This document shows positions 12,298 to 23,300 of a DNA stretch of 64,000 nt, in pieces. Position 1 is the stretch's first letter. The number at the start of each line of letters is the position of its first letter. Below the pieces are notes generated by a model, which made no database searches, was not told the DNA's origin, and saw only the letters and a list, made by a program, of their open reading frames with translations. The DNA is from Aphelidium insulamus (Eukaryota; Aphelidiomycota; Aphelidea; Aphelidiaceae). Made by a program: the position numbers and the translations under genes. The DNA lies in the NCBI GenBank assembly GCA_036784855.1, contig JAZDSV010000006.1, positions 35,001-99,000 of the forward strand. Reading direction: 5' to 3'.

Positions 12298-13999
12298 ATG
12301 CCGCCCAAGCCGCGATTCCAACTCTCGCTGAATGATATGGCGGCCAAGATTCCGTCGGGCACCCCGGTGTTCCTGCCTGGGAAGCCGCCCGGTGCACCGC
12401 CGTCTGGCCCCTCCAAGGACATCCGGAGATTTGTGTAGGTGTGGGTGTGCACCAAGCATATCAATGCCTTCTAATGGAATGTACATATTCATACAGAGAC
12501 GTCACGGGAAAGGTGTGTGCCAGGCATCTACCTTCTCTATGCACCGTTCTGTGGAGCTCACTGAAGCTATGCGGCGGTGTAGCTAAATTTTGGCGGCAAG
12601 ACTGTGCTGGATGCATCGGGGGTGGACTTTAGCGGCGGCTCAAGCTACCGTATCGACATGTCGCAACTGGTGGTGCGCGATGAACTGGGCCGAGGTGGGT
12701 GGCAGGACCTTTACCGTACACGTCTGTATTAACTCTCTCTCCCTCTCACGAAGGCCAGTTTGGAGTGGTGCACAAAGGTCTGCTATAAATGATCTGCTCG
12801 CTGATACACCTAAACTCACTTATACGCAGTGTTTCACACGCCCACCAACGTCACTATGGCCATGAAGGTTGAACCATATTTACCTTGATATATGTATTAA
12901 GTACATGCGTTAACTCTTTACAGCAAATACGACTGGAAATATCGGACGCCGCATTCAACCAGATATTAATGGAGTTGGATGTGTTGCATCGCAGCCAGTC
13001 GCCTTACATTATTGATTTTTACGGTGCCTTCTTCTTTGAAACATCTGTCTACATCTGCATGGAGGTATGATTCTAGGATAGTGCTTGCTGTTAGGCATTA
13101 CTGATATGCTTTGCAGTATATGGACGCGGGGTCGCTGGACAAGTTGTATGGCGGCGGGCTGGAGGAGCGTATACTGGGCCATATTGCATATTGTGTATGT
13201 CACTAAATCACGACAGTCTGCGTTATAATGCATTGGCAGATAATATCAGGTTTAAAGTTCTTGAAGGAACAGCTGTCGGTAATACATCGCGACGTCAAGC
13301 CTACAAACGTTTTAGTAAACTGCACGGGCAAAATCAAGTTGTGCGATGCAAGTATCTATACATGTATCGATATGCCTGTTGTGTGTGAACTTGGTCAAGC
13401 TAATGGACCATGGTGCAGTTTGGCGTCAGTGGACAGCTTGTGCAATCAATGGCCAAGACTAATATTGGGTGCCAGAGCTACATGGCCGTACGTGTAATAC
13501 TATGTTTTACTGTCTACACTTGTTTGTGCCACACTATTTCGCACTGTATACACATATGTATGACCATGGCGTAGCCCGAGCGAATAGTTGTGGCCAACAC
13601 TGCTACATACACTGTATCGGCCGATATATGGAGCCTGGGAATCACACTGTTGGAAGCCGCAATGGGACAGTATCCGTTTGCCGCCGCTCAATACGATTCC
13701 ATGTTTGCCCAACTTAATGCGATTGTGCACGAAAAAGTGCCCGATCTGAGCGACTCTTACTCTGCAGCGTGCAAATCGTTTGTTCGCCTCTGCGTGGATA
13801 AGGATCCGCTGTCCAGGCCTTCATACTCTGCTCTGCTGGTGGGATGCATGCTGATATGTGAGCATAGGTTGCTAATCCTGTTAAGGAACACGAGTTTGTG
13901 CGCCAAAACAAGGACATCGATCCAGCCGTGATGAAAGAGTGGGCGACGGCAGCGCATGAGCAGTGGCGCACACGAACATCACTGCAGAAACAACCATGA
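12298..13999 (+). CDS. MAP kinase kinase, Pbs2 / MKK3-6-like
   Basis: Dual-specificity kinase of a stress (HOG/p38-type) MAPK cascade. Read across about eleven short introns, it gives a proline-rich N-terminus, the glycine loop GRGQFGVVHK, catalytic lysine in VTMAMKQIRLE, EYMDAGSLDKLYGGG, catalytic loop VIHRDVKPTNVLVN, DFGVSG, activation segment with Ser and Thr in QSMAKTNIGCQSYMAPERI, and SADIWSLGITLLEAAMGQYP. The QSMAKTNIGCQSYMAPERI stretch is typical of fungal Pbs2 and of MKK3/6. The intron interrupting CD|FGVSG (13348-13418) has a GC donor (GCAAGT). The early exons (12440-12600) are very short and less certain. The stop codon lies 9 bases from that of the convergent coiled-coil gene. Confidence 0.9.
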
Positions 14000-14008
14000 A
14001 CTACTGTA

Positions 14009-15403
14009 TTAGAAATTATTTAACAGTGTGAGAATGGATTGCTTGAGTGAGTTGTTGCCGTCGTCGTCCACGGCGTTAACAGGCGCCTGCTTGGCTGCCA
14101 GACGGTCAATGTCGGTAGTTGTAGCGGTACTGAATGCCTTCGTAGTGTCGCCCATGCCGCTGTAGGCTGCATTGGCTGTTGTGGCGGCTGTGCTCTCAAA
14201 TGCGGGTGATATCTCGTAATCCGTGCATTTCATTGAGCGTGCAGCAGATGTCTTGCTCGACATGGCAGATGCGCAACTTGGCTGTGTGTGAGATGTCTCC
14301 TCCGACTCTGAGGATGCCTTGAATGCATCTGTATCTTGAAGTACTACTTCAACTGATGATTGTTCTGCGGGCTCTTCTTCAACGGGAGGCAAGCGCCCAG
14401 TCAGAGGAGTGCTTGATCGTGATGCGGCTGGTGGAGGTGACGGAGGAGAGCCGATAATGGGCGCCGCCAGACCGCGCAGTCTGTCCAGCTTGGCCTGGTG
14501 TTGACGGAGACGCTCCCGATCGACTACTGACGTTGAGAGTGACGGCGATGCGTACTGCTGCTGTTCGCCATCAAGCGAAATGTTGGCCGCAGCCAGACGC
14601 TTACGCAGGCGGTCATTCTCCGCTGCCAGCAGGGCCATGCGCTCCTCGAACTCTTGCGTGCGGCGCTCCAGCCGACGCTGCCACGCGTCCATCAGCGTCT
14701 GGTTCTCGTTCTGGAGCTGCAGCACGTCGCCTATTGTCAACGGCATGTGAGTAAGGACAACAAACACCCATCTATAGACATACATACACACATACCCCAC
14801 AATATACGCCCATCTATAGACATACATACACACATACACATCGACACAAACCAACGTACGCTTATGGGCCGACTGTTGGTCGTGCAGTTGGCGTTCCAAC
14901 GTGGCCAGATCTCGGCGAGCAGAGGCGGCATCCCGTTCGGCCTGCTCGCAGTCCTCGCGCCACCGCTCCAACTGGTAGTCGTAGCGGCTCACCAATGCCG
15001 CGATTTCGGCCTCCTTCTGTCGGTGCAGTAGTTGATGTTGCTGTTGCAGGGCGTTCTCCGCCGCCACGTCCGCGCTCGACCCGCTACGTGGCAGTGTGGC
15101 GAACAGTTGTGTTGTGCCGACGCCGCCACCAGCTCCTATTGACGGCGACCGGCGCCTGGGTGAGTTAGATTACGGGCAGGGCGCAGACTCTTCAGACAGA
15201 TACCCGACACTGTTCCCGGTGGCGCCGCCCGTGAACCACTGCACCGCGGCCTTGCTCAGCGTGCTGACCACACTGCCCTTGCGTTGGTGATGGCTGCCAC
15301 CAGTGTGTCCGAACGGCGGTGGCTGCCCGGAAGCGTGTGGCTGTGCTTGCGGCGAGGGCGTCTGTTCGTGCGGGAGTGGCGGCAGAGCGGCCGCAGTGCG
15401 CAT
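14009..15403 (-). CDS. Coiled-coil protein of unknown function
   Basis: I do not recognise this protein. The N-terminal exon encodes a Pro/Gln-rich segment and then KGSVVSTLSKAAVQWFTGG, a Ser/Thr/Gly-rich amphipathic stretch resembling a lipid-packing sensor. A 48-nt intron is inferred because it alone restores frame into RRSPSIGAGGG. Then comes a long coiled coil (QQQHQLLHRQKEAEIAAL ... ERQLHDQQSAHKR ... LQLQNENQTLMDAWQRRLE ... LAAENDRLRKRLAAANISL), a Ser/Pro-rich linker and an acidic-serine tail ending TLLNNF. A second intron (about 14745-14860) holds copies of a short repeat also found in another intron of this window. The start at 15403 is the first ATG compatible with the N-terminal exon; an upstream exon cannot be excluded. 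A membrane-tethering or centrosomal role is possible but not shown. Confidence 0.7.
14766..14837. repeat. Two-copy intronic minisatellite with CTATAGACATACATA core
   Basis: Two near-identical 30-base copies (about 14766-14795 and 14808-14837) lie in an intron of the coiled-coil gene. The core CCATCTATAGACATACATA is close to the reverse complement of the 18-bp unit at 33850-34020. Confidence 0.8.
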
Positions 15404-15732
15404 GTACGACGGTCTGCCGCGGCACGCATGTAAGTGAGTGTCAAGGGCACGACCACATGAGCGTACATTGGTGGCCGGTGTACCGCCGAGTGAGCTGTCG
15501 GACGTCCTTGCATGTCGGCAGAGGGAGACATGAGGGCACAGAGACACACACGGGCGATGTCCCGTCGGCAACAAGACGCGTGACTACGTGTGTTGTGGCG
15601 GCGCGCTGTCTTGGCTCCGAGCGACGTTGACGGCGACACGCCACCTGTCATTGTCGGCGACGCGCACACTGGAAGGTGTGCACAAGGTGCGCACAAGGTG
15701 CGCCTTCGTGACATCTGCCGCAAGCTGCAATC
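15404..15732. promoter_or_regulatory. bidirectional promoter region, coiled-coil gene / GCN5
   Basis: A GC-rich 329-base spacer lies between the two divergent start codons. It contains the direct repeat GGTGTGCACAAGGTGCGCACAAGGTGCG near 15675. I see no TATA box and no other gene. Confidence 0.4.
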
Positions 15733-17175
15733 ATGGCGTCCGCCGAGGCTGCAATGGCTGCCACCACGGCCGCCACCGACAACGCCATAAGCACCTCACC
15801 CACCACGGCACCACAGCCACAGCCACAAGATCAGCAGCAGCTGGACGCTCCCGCTGCAGCGGCGGCTGTGGCCACGTCACTCAAGCGCGGCCAGCTGGCC
15901 AAGGAGGAGGAGCGCCAGGGCGTCATCCAGTTCCGGCACGTGGCCAACGACCGGCGCCGCGAGTCCATGATACTGCTGACGGGTCTGAAGAACCTGTACC
16001 AGAAGCAGTTGCCCAAGATGCCGCGCGAGTACATTGCCCGGCTGGTGTACGATCGGCGCCACGACAGCATGGCCATCGTGAAGAAGGGCCTGAGCGTGGT
16101 GGGCGGCATCACCTACCGCACATTCCCCGGCCGTGGCTTTGCCGAGATTGTCTTTTGCGCCATCACCTCCTCGGAGCAAGTGAAGGCAAGTAGTAATAGT
16201 AGTAGTAGTAGTAGGTATCTATCTATCGGTGCACTGCACCGCTGACACGGCTGCACGCGCGCAGGGCTACGGCTCCTATCTCATGAACCACCTGAAGGCG
16301 CTCGTCCGCCGCACCACCGACGCCGAGCACTTTCTCACCTATGCCGACAACTATGCCGTGGGATACTTCAAGAAGCAGGGGTTCACGGCGGACGTGACAC
16401 TGGACCGCTCCGTCTGGGCCGGCTTCATCAAGGACTACGAGGGCGGCACGATTATGCAGGTGCATACAAGTATACTTGTACGTAGTAAGTAGACTAACTC
16501 CGTGTGTGTGTGTGCCGTCAGGGCTCCATGGTGCCCAAGATCGACTATCTGCAAGTGAACGAGATAATAGAAATGCAAAAGGAAGCCATTCTGAACAAGA
16601 TCCAGACATTGTCCAACAGCGCGCACACAGTATACCCCGGCATCACCGTGTTCAAGGAGGGGTTGAAGCGGGAAATCCCGCCCGAGGAAATCCCGGGCCT
16701 GCTCGAATCTGGCTGGGAACCCGAGCGGGTCAAGAAGGATGCCGATGGCGGCGACTCGCTCAAGAATCCGCTCTATGCACTACTGCGTCAGCTGCTGAAT
16801 GATTTGCACTCACAGACGTGGGCGTGGCCATTCCGGGAACCAGTGGACCCAGACCTGGTTCCCGACTACTATGTTCTCATCAAAGACCCCATGGGTAACC
16901 ATTTTACATATTTGGTAAAGTACATAAGCTCTTTTTGACACACTCTTCTTGCAGATCTGCGAACCATGGACCAGCGAGTTGAGTCGCTGTATTATAAATC
17001 GCTTGAAGCGTTTGTCTCGGACTTTGAAAAGATAATTGTCAACTGCCGGCGCTTCAACGACCCTAAGACTGTGTATGTGAAGTGTGCCACGAAGCTGGAC
17101 CAGTTCTTCAAGAGCCGCCTGCGCACTGTTGACGAGTATAACAAGGCGGCAGGCAGTCTGGCTACTGCGCAATAA
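15733..17175 (+). CDS. KAT2: Histone acetyltransferase GCN5/PCAF
   Basis: Catalytic subunit of SAGA/ADA-type complexes, acetylating histone H3 in the nucleus. Four exons (15733-16185, 16265-16459, 16522-16894, 16955-17175) join in phase to 413 residues. An Ala/Gln-rich N-terminus precedes the GNAT domain (about 60-235): [40 protein letters not shown], acetyl-CoA loop [31 protein letters not shown] and [16 protein letters not shown]. The bromodomain (about 310-410) has [16 protein letters not shown] and a [24 protein letters not shown] segment. The short N-terminus lacks the PCAF-specific region, as in yeast Gcn5. The first intron uses a GC donor (16186-16264). Confidence 0.96.
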
Positions 17176-17318
17176 TATAACATATTCTCAAATTCGTATG
17201 CATATGTATGTATTTGGTAAATATCTCTGACTCTATATGTATTATGTATTTGGCATCTCTGACTCTATTTTTGCAACAAACAATATAAAAACACTTCTAT
17301 GTGGCGCGCCAGTGTTGT

Positions 17319-18983
17319 CTACAGCAAATGTCTTCTAGCATTCGCAATCTGCTCTTCTACTCGGAAACGATTCCGCAAAAATGGCCGCACATCCGCCATG
17401 TGTTCCATGTCGGTGAGTAGTCGCAAAATCTTGATCAGCTCGCGATCTTCTTCCTCGGCGAACCAGCTCTTTATTGGCACGCCATTAGGTATCTACACAG
17501 GTGTGTAAGAAAAGTTATAGACATATTTAAACACTCGCCTGAAAGCTGAAAGCCTCAACGGCATTGTCAACAATGATCACTCTTGACAGGTCGCGTCCGA
17601 GCACACGCAGATCCTTGACAAAAGTTCCCTCGACTTGAATGCAGGAGTCACGAAACAGCCGGTACCTGGCATTATCAGCAATATGTACTTCGCTAATTTA
17701 GCAAACGTACTTTGTAAATTTTCTGCCGGGGTCAAGCAAGTCGAGCAGTTTGTCGGCATATATCTTTTGCGACGCAGTAAATATGACCAGCTCGAATATC
17801 GTGGAAGCCAGCTCCAAGAACTCGCGCAAAAACGGGCGCCTTTATAACGATTAGCTATACATATATCTAATGATGCCATCAGCTTATAGCTTACAGTTGA
17901 ACGAAGACGTCAAAGTCTCGGTTCTGAAAGTTCACAGTAAAATTCAGATGTGGCCGTGGTAGCTTGGCCGCCTCAGTGCTGCAATGGACCAGCGTCTCAT
18001 CAAGGTCCAGAACAAGGGTTGTCCGGTTATCCGTCGGAGGTGGCAGCACCGGCATGTGATTCTCGCAGTAGAATTCAGGCTTGTTCATCAGGCGGTCAAT
18101 GAGGAGAAACCTAATTATATGTAAGATGGGTAACTTTGCAAACGTTGCCCGATACGCACGAGTCAATGGCTTCGTCCGTGCTAAGATCATCCAGGTCCAA
18201 TTCTCCGTGCTCATAGGCGTCGATATCTTCCGGAGTGAGCACAAAACGATGATGCATATCGGTACGGCGTGACCGAATCGTTTTCGACTCTTCCTGATGG
18301 ACCATGTACTGCGCCAGAACGCCCTGCGCTTGATCGACCACCAGCTGGATTCGAGGAGGTCCGGCAACAGTGGTGGTGATCTCTGATATCTGTTCCATTA
18401 CGGGATGTGACGCCGGATTGCGGTGGGCAGCATAGTTGTCTATGATATGGACCCATTAGATGCAAAGTCAATATCCCTATTCAGTTATATGCGTACCATG
18501 CTCGGCAATTTGGTGACGAAGAGATGCCATGAAGCGCGTGTTGTAGCTGTGTTTCTGCGTGCATTTGTACGGCGAGAACAGTGTTTCCTCCACTTTGGCG
18601 GCGCGAGGAGACACTGTCTTGCCAGCCGCACTCTTGACGGCAGTCTGGTGATGTGCCTTGGCTGCAGCAACTTTGGGCATCATTTCGGGTGCATGTGGAG
18701 GTAATGAGGCATCAAATAGGCGTCTGGCCGTGCGATCCTTTTTTGGACTGGTGACTGTCGACATGTCAGCGATCGATATCTTCCGCGTTAGGTGACAAGT
18801 AGTCCATCGCTTACCTGGCGGCGGCGAAACAGTCAGGCCCTTCTTGGACACCCGCTGCGGCGAGGTGAACATGAAGCCATTGATGCCGTCCACTTCGTCG
18901 GGCGTCCGCTCCCGTGCGCCTTTGGAGCGGGCCTGTTGCACGCGCAGACGGCGGGCAGATTTTGCATGCGGAGTACGGGCCAT
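17319..18983 (-). CDS. CTDSPL2: CTD-type phosphatase, CTDSPL2/SCP4-like
   Basis: HAD-family Ser/Thr phosphatase with the catalytic DxDxT motif in [13 protein letters not shown]. Downstream exons give [37 protein letters not shown], the RLFRDSC segment, [40 protein letters not shown] and [15 protein letters not shown], the same order as in animal CTDSPL2. The N-terminal about 250 residues are basic and low complexity ([20 protein letters not shown]), as expected for a nuclear protein, then acidic ([20 protein letters not shown]). The start at 18983 is the first ATG of that open stretch giving a basic N-terminus. About seven introns. The symbol reflects best family fit. Confidence 0.88.
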
Positions 18984-20263
18984 TATTGTAGGTGCGCAGT
19001 GGGTAATGTGCCGTGTAGGTGTTGTCGATAGATGCGCGAGGTCGAGAGGGAGCGGCGTGCAGTGCACAGTGAAGTGGCAGCGTGTGGGCGTGGCGCAGCA
19101 CCGCTGGCAGAGTACGTGCGTGCAACGGGTGTGACAGTGTCAGCGATGTGGCGAGATCTGCACCGGCACCGGCCAACTGGATGTGACACGGCGCGGAGGC
19201 AAGTGTGGGCGCAGTGTGCGCAGCGAGACGCAACCGTGTCTGTCTGGACCGTGTGTCTGTGCGGCGCAGGGCAGCAGCAGTGATGTAAAACTGCGCGGCG
19301 GTGGCGACGGCGATCTGCGCGGCGAAACACTGAATACGTCACACGGAAAACAATTGCCTGTTTGGGCGATTTCGCCTTGTTGAATTCACTTTTTGCCTGC
19401 TGGCCTTGTGCTCTCTCATAATTACAGTGCCGTGCTGTTGTTGCGGTGCGTGCATATACTTGGGAGAGTTAAAAGCACCTGTGGCTGCAGTGTTGCATGA
19501 TACAATGTGATGAGGCTGAATTGGTGTGTAACAAGGACATCAAAACACAGCTTACAGCTCGCTTATTTTTGTTGGTAGTGCAATGCTCAATGCAATACTC
19601 AAAGCTCCGTGTGAGCTGTATAAATATTTTTTATTGCTCTAAATGGTTCAGAGTGGCCCACCTAGTGACTCTATCCACTCTACCATCAAGCACTATGCAT
19701 CATACTTGATTGCGAGTTTAGATGCGCAGTGTTCACTCTGCTACTGTGAAAGTCTGTGGAACCTGTGTGTGAGTAGTGGGATTCTCCTAATGCAATGTAT
19801 CTCTATGGACTAATTCAGAATGTGTATATACTACTGCATATTAGTCCATGGATGAAAAGGAAACATGCTGTCATGTGGACTGTGCTTTATAATACATCAA
19901 TTATATACATGTGCTGTCATGTATATGGTAACTGTTGCCGTTTGCCGTCTGGGACGTCTGGAACCATGTATTGTGCCCCAAATGTATTGTGCTATAAGGC
20001 AGTGCAATAAAGCCAATGAAGTAAGCTGCTTTATTTGGTACTCGAACTATTTCTATTGTCCGACGTATTGGCCGAGCCCTGGCAGACGTGGACAACCTTG
20101 CGGCTTCTGTCAGCATTCAGCGAGTGTGGCAACGACTCTCTTTTATTGTGGCGCATGAGACGGCTATGGCACTGGCCGCGCGGCAGTAATTGACTCACTT
20201 TAATAAACTCCTTTTACCTTCAGTAAGCTGCAGGCTGCTTAGTTATCTGCCTTCACAGATCAC
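18984..20263. other. intergenic stretch, no gene seen
   Basis: 1.28 kb between the divergent CTDSPL2-like gene and NRDE2. The first third is GC-rich and the rest AT-richer, with only short open frames and no recognisable protein motif or tRNA promoter box. It must contain both promoters. An unannotated non-coding RNA cannot be excluded. Confidence 0.5.
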
Positions 20264-23251
20264 ATGAACTCTTCGGCACTATCAGCCTTCTCATCCTTTC
20301 CTGATGACGAGGACGCGTCGCCAGAAGAGCAGCATGGTGGTCAATATAGTAGTGGGGGTGCGTCCCGTCGTTCCGATAAGCGGCACAAGCGCTCGTCCGC
20401 CTCGGACAAGGCGTCAAGGCGCGACAAGCATCGACTAGACAGCGCCAAGCCATCCCGGCATCACCAGTCCGCCACCACCACCACCACTAGTGCCGACCGG
20501 CCCGTATCGGCAGAGAAATCTGCGACTTTACTCCGCAACTACTTTGAAGACCGTCGCGGAGACAAGGCCAACCGGCTGTATGAGCGCATTGACAGGCAGA
20601 GTGTGCCGCGGTATCGTATGGTGCGGATGGCTCCGCTTGGCGCCGACTCTCGTCCCAGTCGCCATGCGGCCATGCAACACGACGTGACGGCCAAGCGTGC
20701 AGTATCGTGGACACTACTGCCACGCAACCCGGAACCGCTGTATGCCGTACGTCGCGACAGTTGCGCGACTCTCTACGCAGGGGCAGTTGATTACATTGCA
20801 CTCGCCACGCAAGACGCGGGTGATAAAGGCACGGCTGCCGCCCAGTTGACCATGCCCAGTGCTGTCACGCAGTCACTGCTCGAAGAGCAACAAGCACTAC
20901 GGCGGGAGCTTGTCGCGGAGCCAAAGGGCGGCAGTTTGCCGGCATTCCTCAAGATGCTAAATCTACAGCTGACGCTCTACTTTGCCGGGCACTTTGGCAC
21001 CGCACTTACGGCCATGGTGGAGAAGCAGCTTGCGATGTGTGACAAGTATCTCAAAGATCATCTGGACAGTGAAGCCGTGATAGTGGAGAGGCTGCGGCGC
21101 GGGATGCTGGCCGACTTTTGGGGCATTCCGGTGGAACAGTGGTCCATCAGCCTAAATCAGTCGGGCCGGTCGCCGGTGAATGTGAACGAAGTGCTGTTCT
21201 GGGACAGCATGCTGGGCGCTAATCCGCGGTTCGTCTCGTTGCGGATGCAGCTGCTGGCATACCGGCAACAGACGCGCTCATTCAACTACAATGAACAGCG
21301 AGAGTTGTACGCGGAGGCCGCCCATCAGATTGCCGCCACGCAGCCTCAAGGTACGATGAATGGTATTCGATTTCGCAGTTTACCCAATCCACAGACGGTC
21401 GTGCGTATATTTGGTGTGTGGCAAGAATTATAGCTCTGGATGTGCAGGCGGGCTATGGGGAGCGGGCGCGAGCGCTATGTTTTGTTTTGGCGCACATGTT
21501 AGTCACGGGAAACTCTGCTCAGCAAGTGGAGCCTCTGTGGGAGCGTAACCGAGACTTTTTTGGCGACTCCGACAATATTGTTGCGCCCGAGGAAATCCAT
21601 GATGTTCAGGATATAGATGACAATAGCGAGTTCTCTGCTTGGATAAAGCGCGAGGCTCACAGCGCCCGGAACGCTCGTCATTTGCGGCCACCTTCTGTCG
21701 ACAGCTGTGGCGATGATGTGGAATCTGTAGTTCTATTCGAGGATATCGCGGCATGTTGTAACATACACAGCTTCCAGTCGGATCCATATGTTCAGTCTGT
21801 GTTCTGGATGCTTTTTGCCGGCGTTGTGTGTGGCTCCTGGGCGTGGCTGGGCCAATGGAGCACGGCCGATGCTGTCTTATCAGATCCATTGGTGCATTCG
21901 CTTATACACGGAAGTTTTGGTGCGCTTGAGAACTCGATGTACATGAAAACACCATTATTACTGGAACTCTGGTGTTTTGGCATGGTGGAATTGCCTGCTG
22001 GCCCGCATCATTCGGCAGCGTTGGCAAAATTCAACAGAATGACGGTCCATTTCTTGCTACAGAAACCAAACCTTCGGCCATACATCTTGCCGCACTACCT
22101 CCTGTACGAATTGCGGCACGGCCACGCCGACTTTGCCCTGCAACAATTGGAAATGTGGAGGATAGCTACTGCTGCTGGGGAAGGCCTACGCTTTTTGTAC
22201 TCGTCCCACCTGGCTCTTGTGCTGATACGTCTTCGTCGATATGACGAGTCACGGCGGATTCTCTCCGCCATACGTACTGACGAATCATTTGCCGACTTTC
22301 AGCGACTTCAGGCCGTAAACTGGTTGATTGATATGGAAGTTGCCATTGATGTGGAGCAGGCAGAACAGGTGGTTTGTGCCACGCTTGGTGTGGCCAACTT
22401 GTCTCTATATCTACAGGTATGTAACTTTTGGACTTTTGCCGTGTTCCATAACTAATCCATCTCTGCAGAAATTCAACCTAGCTTCCAGTAAGTCGAATGC
22501 AATGTTTGCACATCAATTGGCGGCATTTCAAGTACGGGCCGGATTCTTCAGGCAGGCGTCGCTCGACGAGCTTCAATCACTGGCCGCGCAATCTCCCTTC
22601 AAAGAGCAAATCAAAGTTGTTCTCTGCGCAGCTGTGGTGCTTTGGAGTCAAAAGCTGGCATCCATACCACACTCGTACACCTTGAGATCACTGCGTCCCT
22701 TTTTGGAGGCGTCGCTTCAAACATTTCCGAACAACACGTTTTTGATGCATCTGTATCGCGCCAGTGAAAAACCGGCGAATGCTGAACAACGAGTGCGTCA
22801 ATTCATTGATCGCATAATTGCTGGGTAGATGTATCTGCTAATGCATGCACGTCAAGCTTAAATATGTGCAGAGAGTGCACTTTGGATCTGCGAATGTTTC
22901 GTGTGTGGATGGATATATCTGAAACCCGAGATGCCGAAGATATCTTGACTTCCATGGAAGAATCGCTAATGCATCCTCAGTAAGTTATTGTGCTTGCACC
23001 ACATGCACCAACTGTTTTAACTCGGTAGATGCATACACTCGCCAGCGTTGTGGAAGATGGGTTTGATGGCGGAGGCGTCAGTCGGCACATCGCTGACATA
23101 TCGTGCTATTGACGCCTGTCCATGGGATCGGTCAATATACCTTCGCACTGTGGAACTATCATGCGAGGATCTGCAAGCCTGCACTGAAACGTACCAAATG
23201 CTAACTGAGCGAGAGCTGCGTGTCTATCACCCGCGTGACGACGATGATTAA
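20264..23251 (+). CDS. NRDE2: NRDE2 nuclear RNA-processing factor
   Basis: NRDE2 is a HAT/TPR-like helical-repeat protein that partners the exosome helicase MTR4 and affects splicing and nuclear RNAi. The low-complexity Ser/Lys/Arg N-terminus (residues 1-85) leads into the family core, including SLPAFLKMLNLQLTLYF, NVNEVLFWDSMLGANPRF, GYGERARALCFVLAHML and FSAWIKREAHSARNARHLRP. The C-terminal TERELRVYHPRDDDD corresponds to the TEKELRVRLP end of the animal protein. Introns are placed at 21351-21433, about 22417-22468, about 22823-22872 and about 22981-23029. For the first intron I use the 83-nt GTACGA...TATAG form rather than a 20-nt one nearby; both keep frame. It converges with EFTUD2, with 49 bases between stops. 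Confidence 0.88.
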
Positions 23252-23300
23252 ATAGAGTACAACGGCAGCTACACGAAATGTATTTATTGTGCAAGCCGCG

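Noticed and set aside
15256-15723. Arginine/histidine-rich open frame on the minus strand upstream of the coiled-coil gene
   Set aside because: Composition is typical of an out-of-frame reading of GC-rich DNA, and it overlaps the real N-terminal exon in another frame.
21414-21433. A 20-nt intron in NRDE2 that would keep more upstream coding sequence
   Set aside because: It preserves frame, but the 83-nt intron 21351-21433 has a normal size for this genome and a GTACGA donor. A 20-nt spliceosomal intron would be exceptional without RNA evidence.
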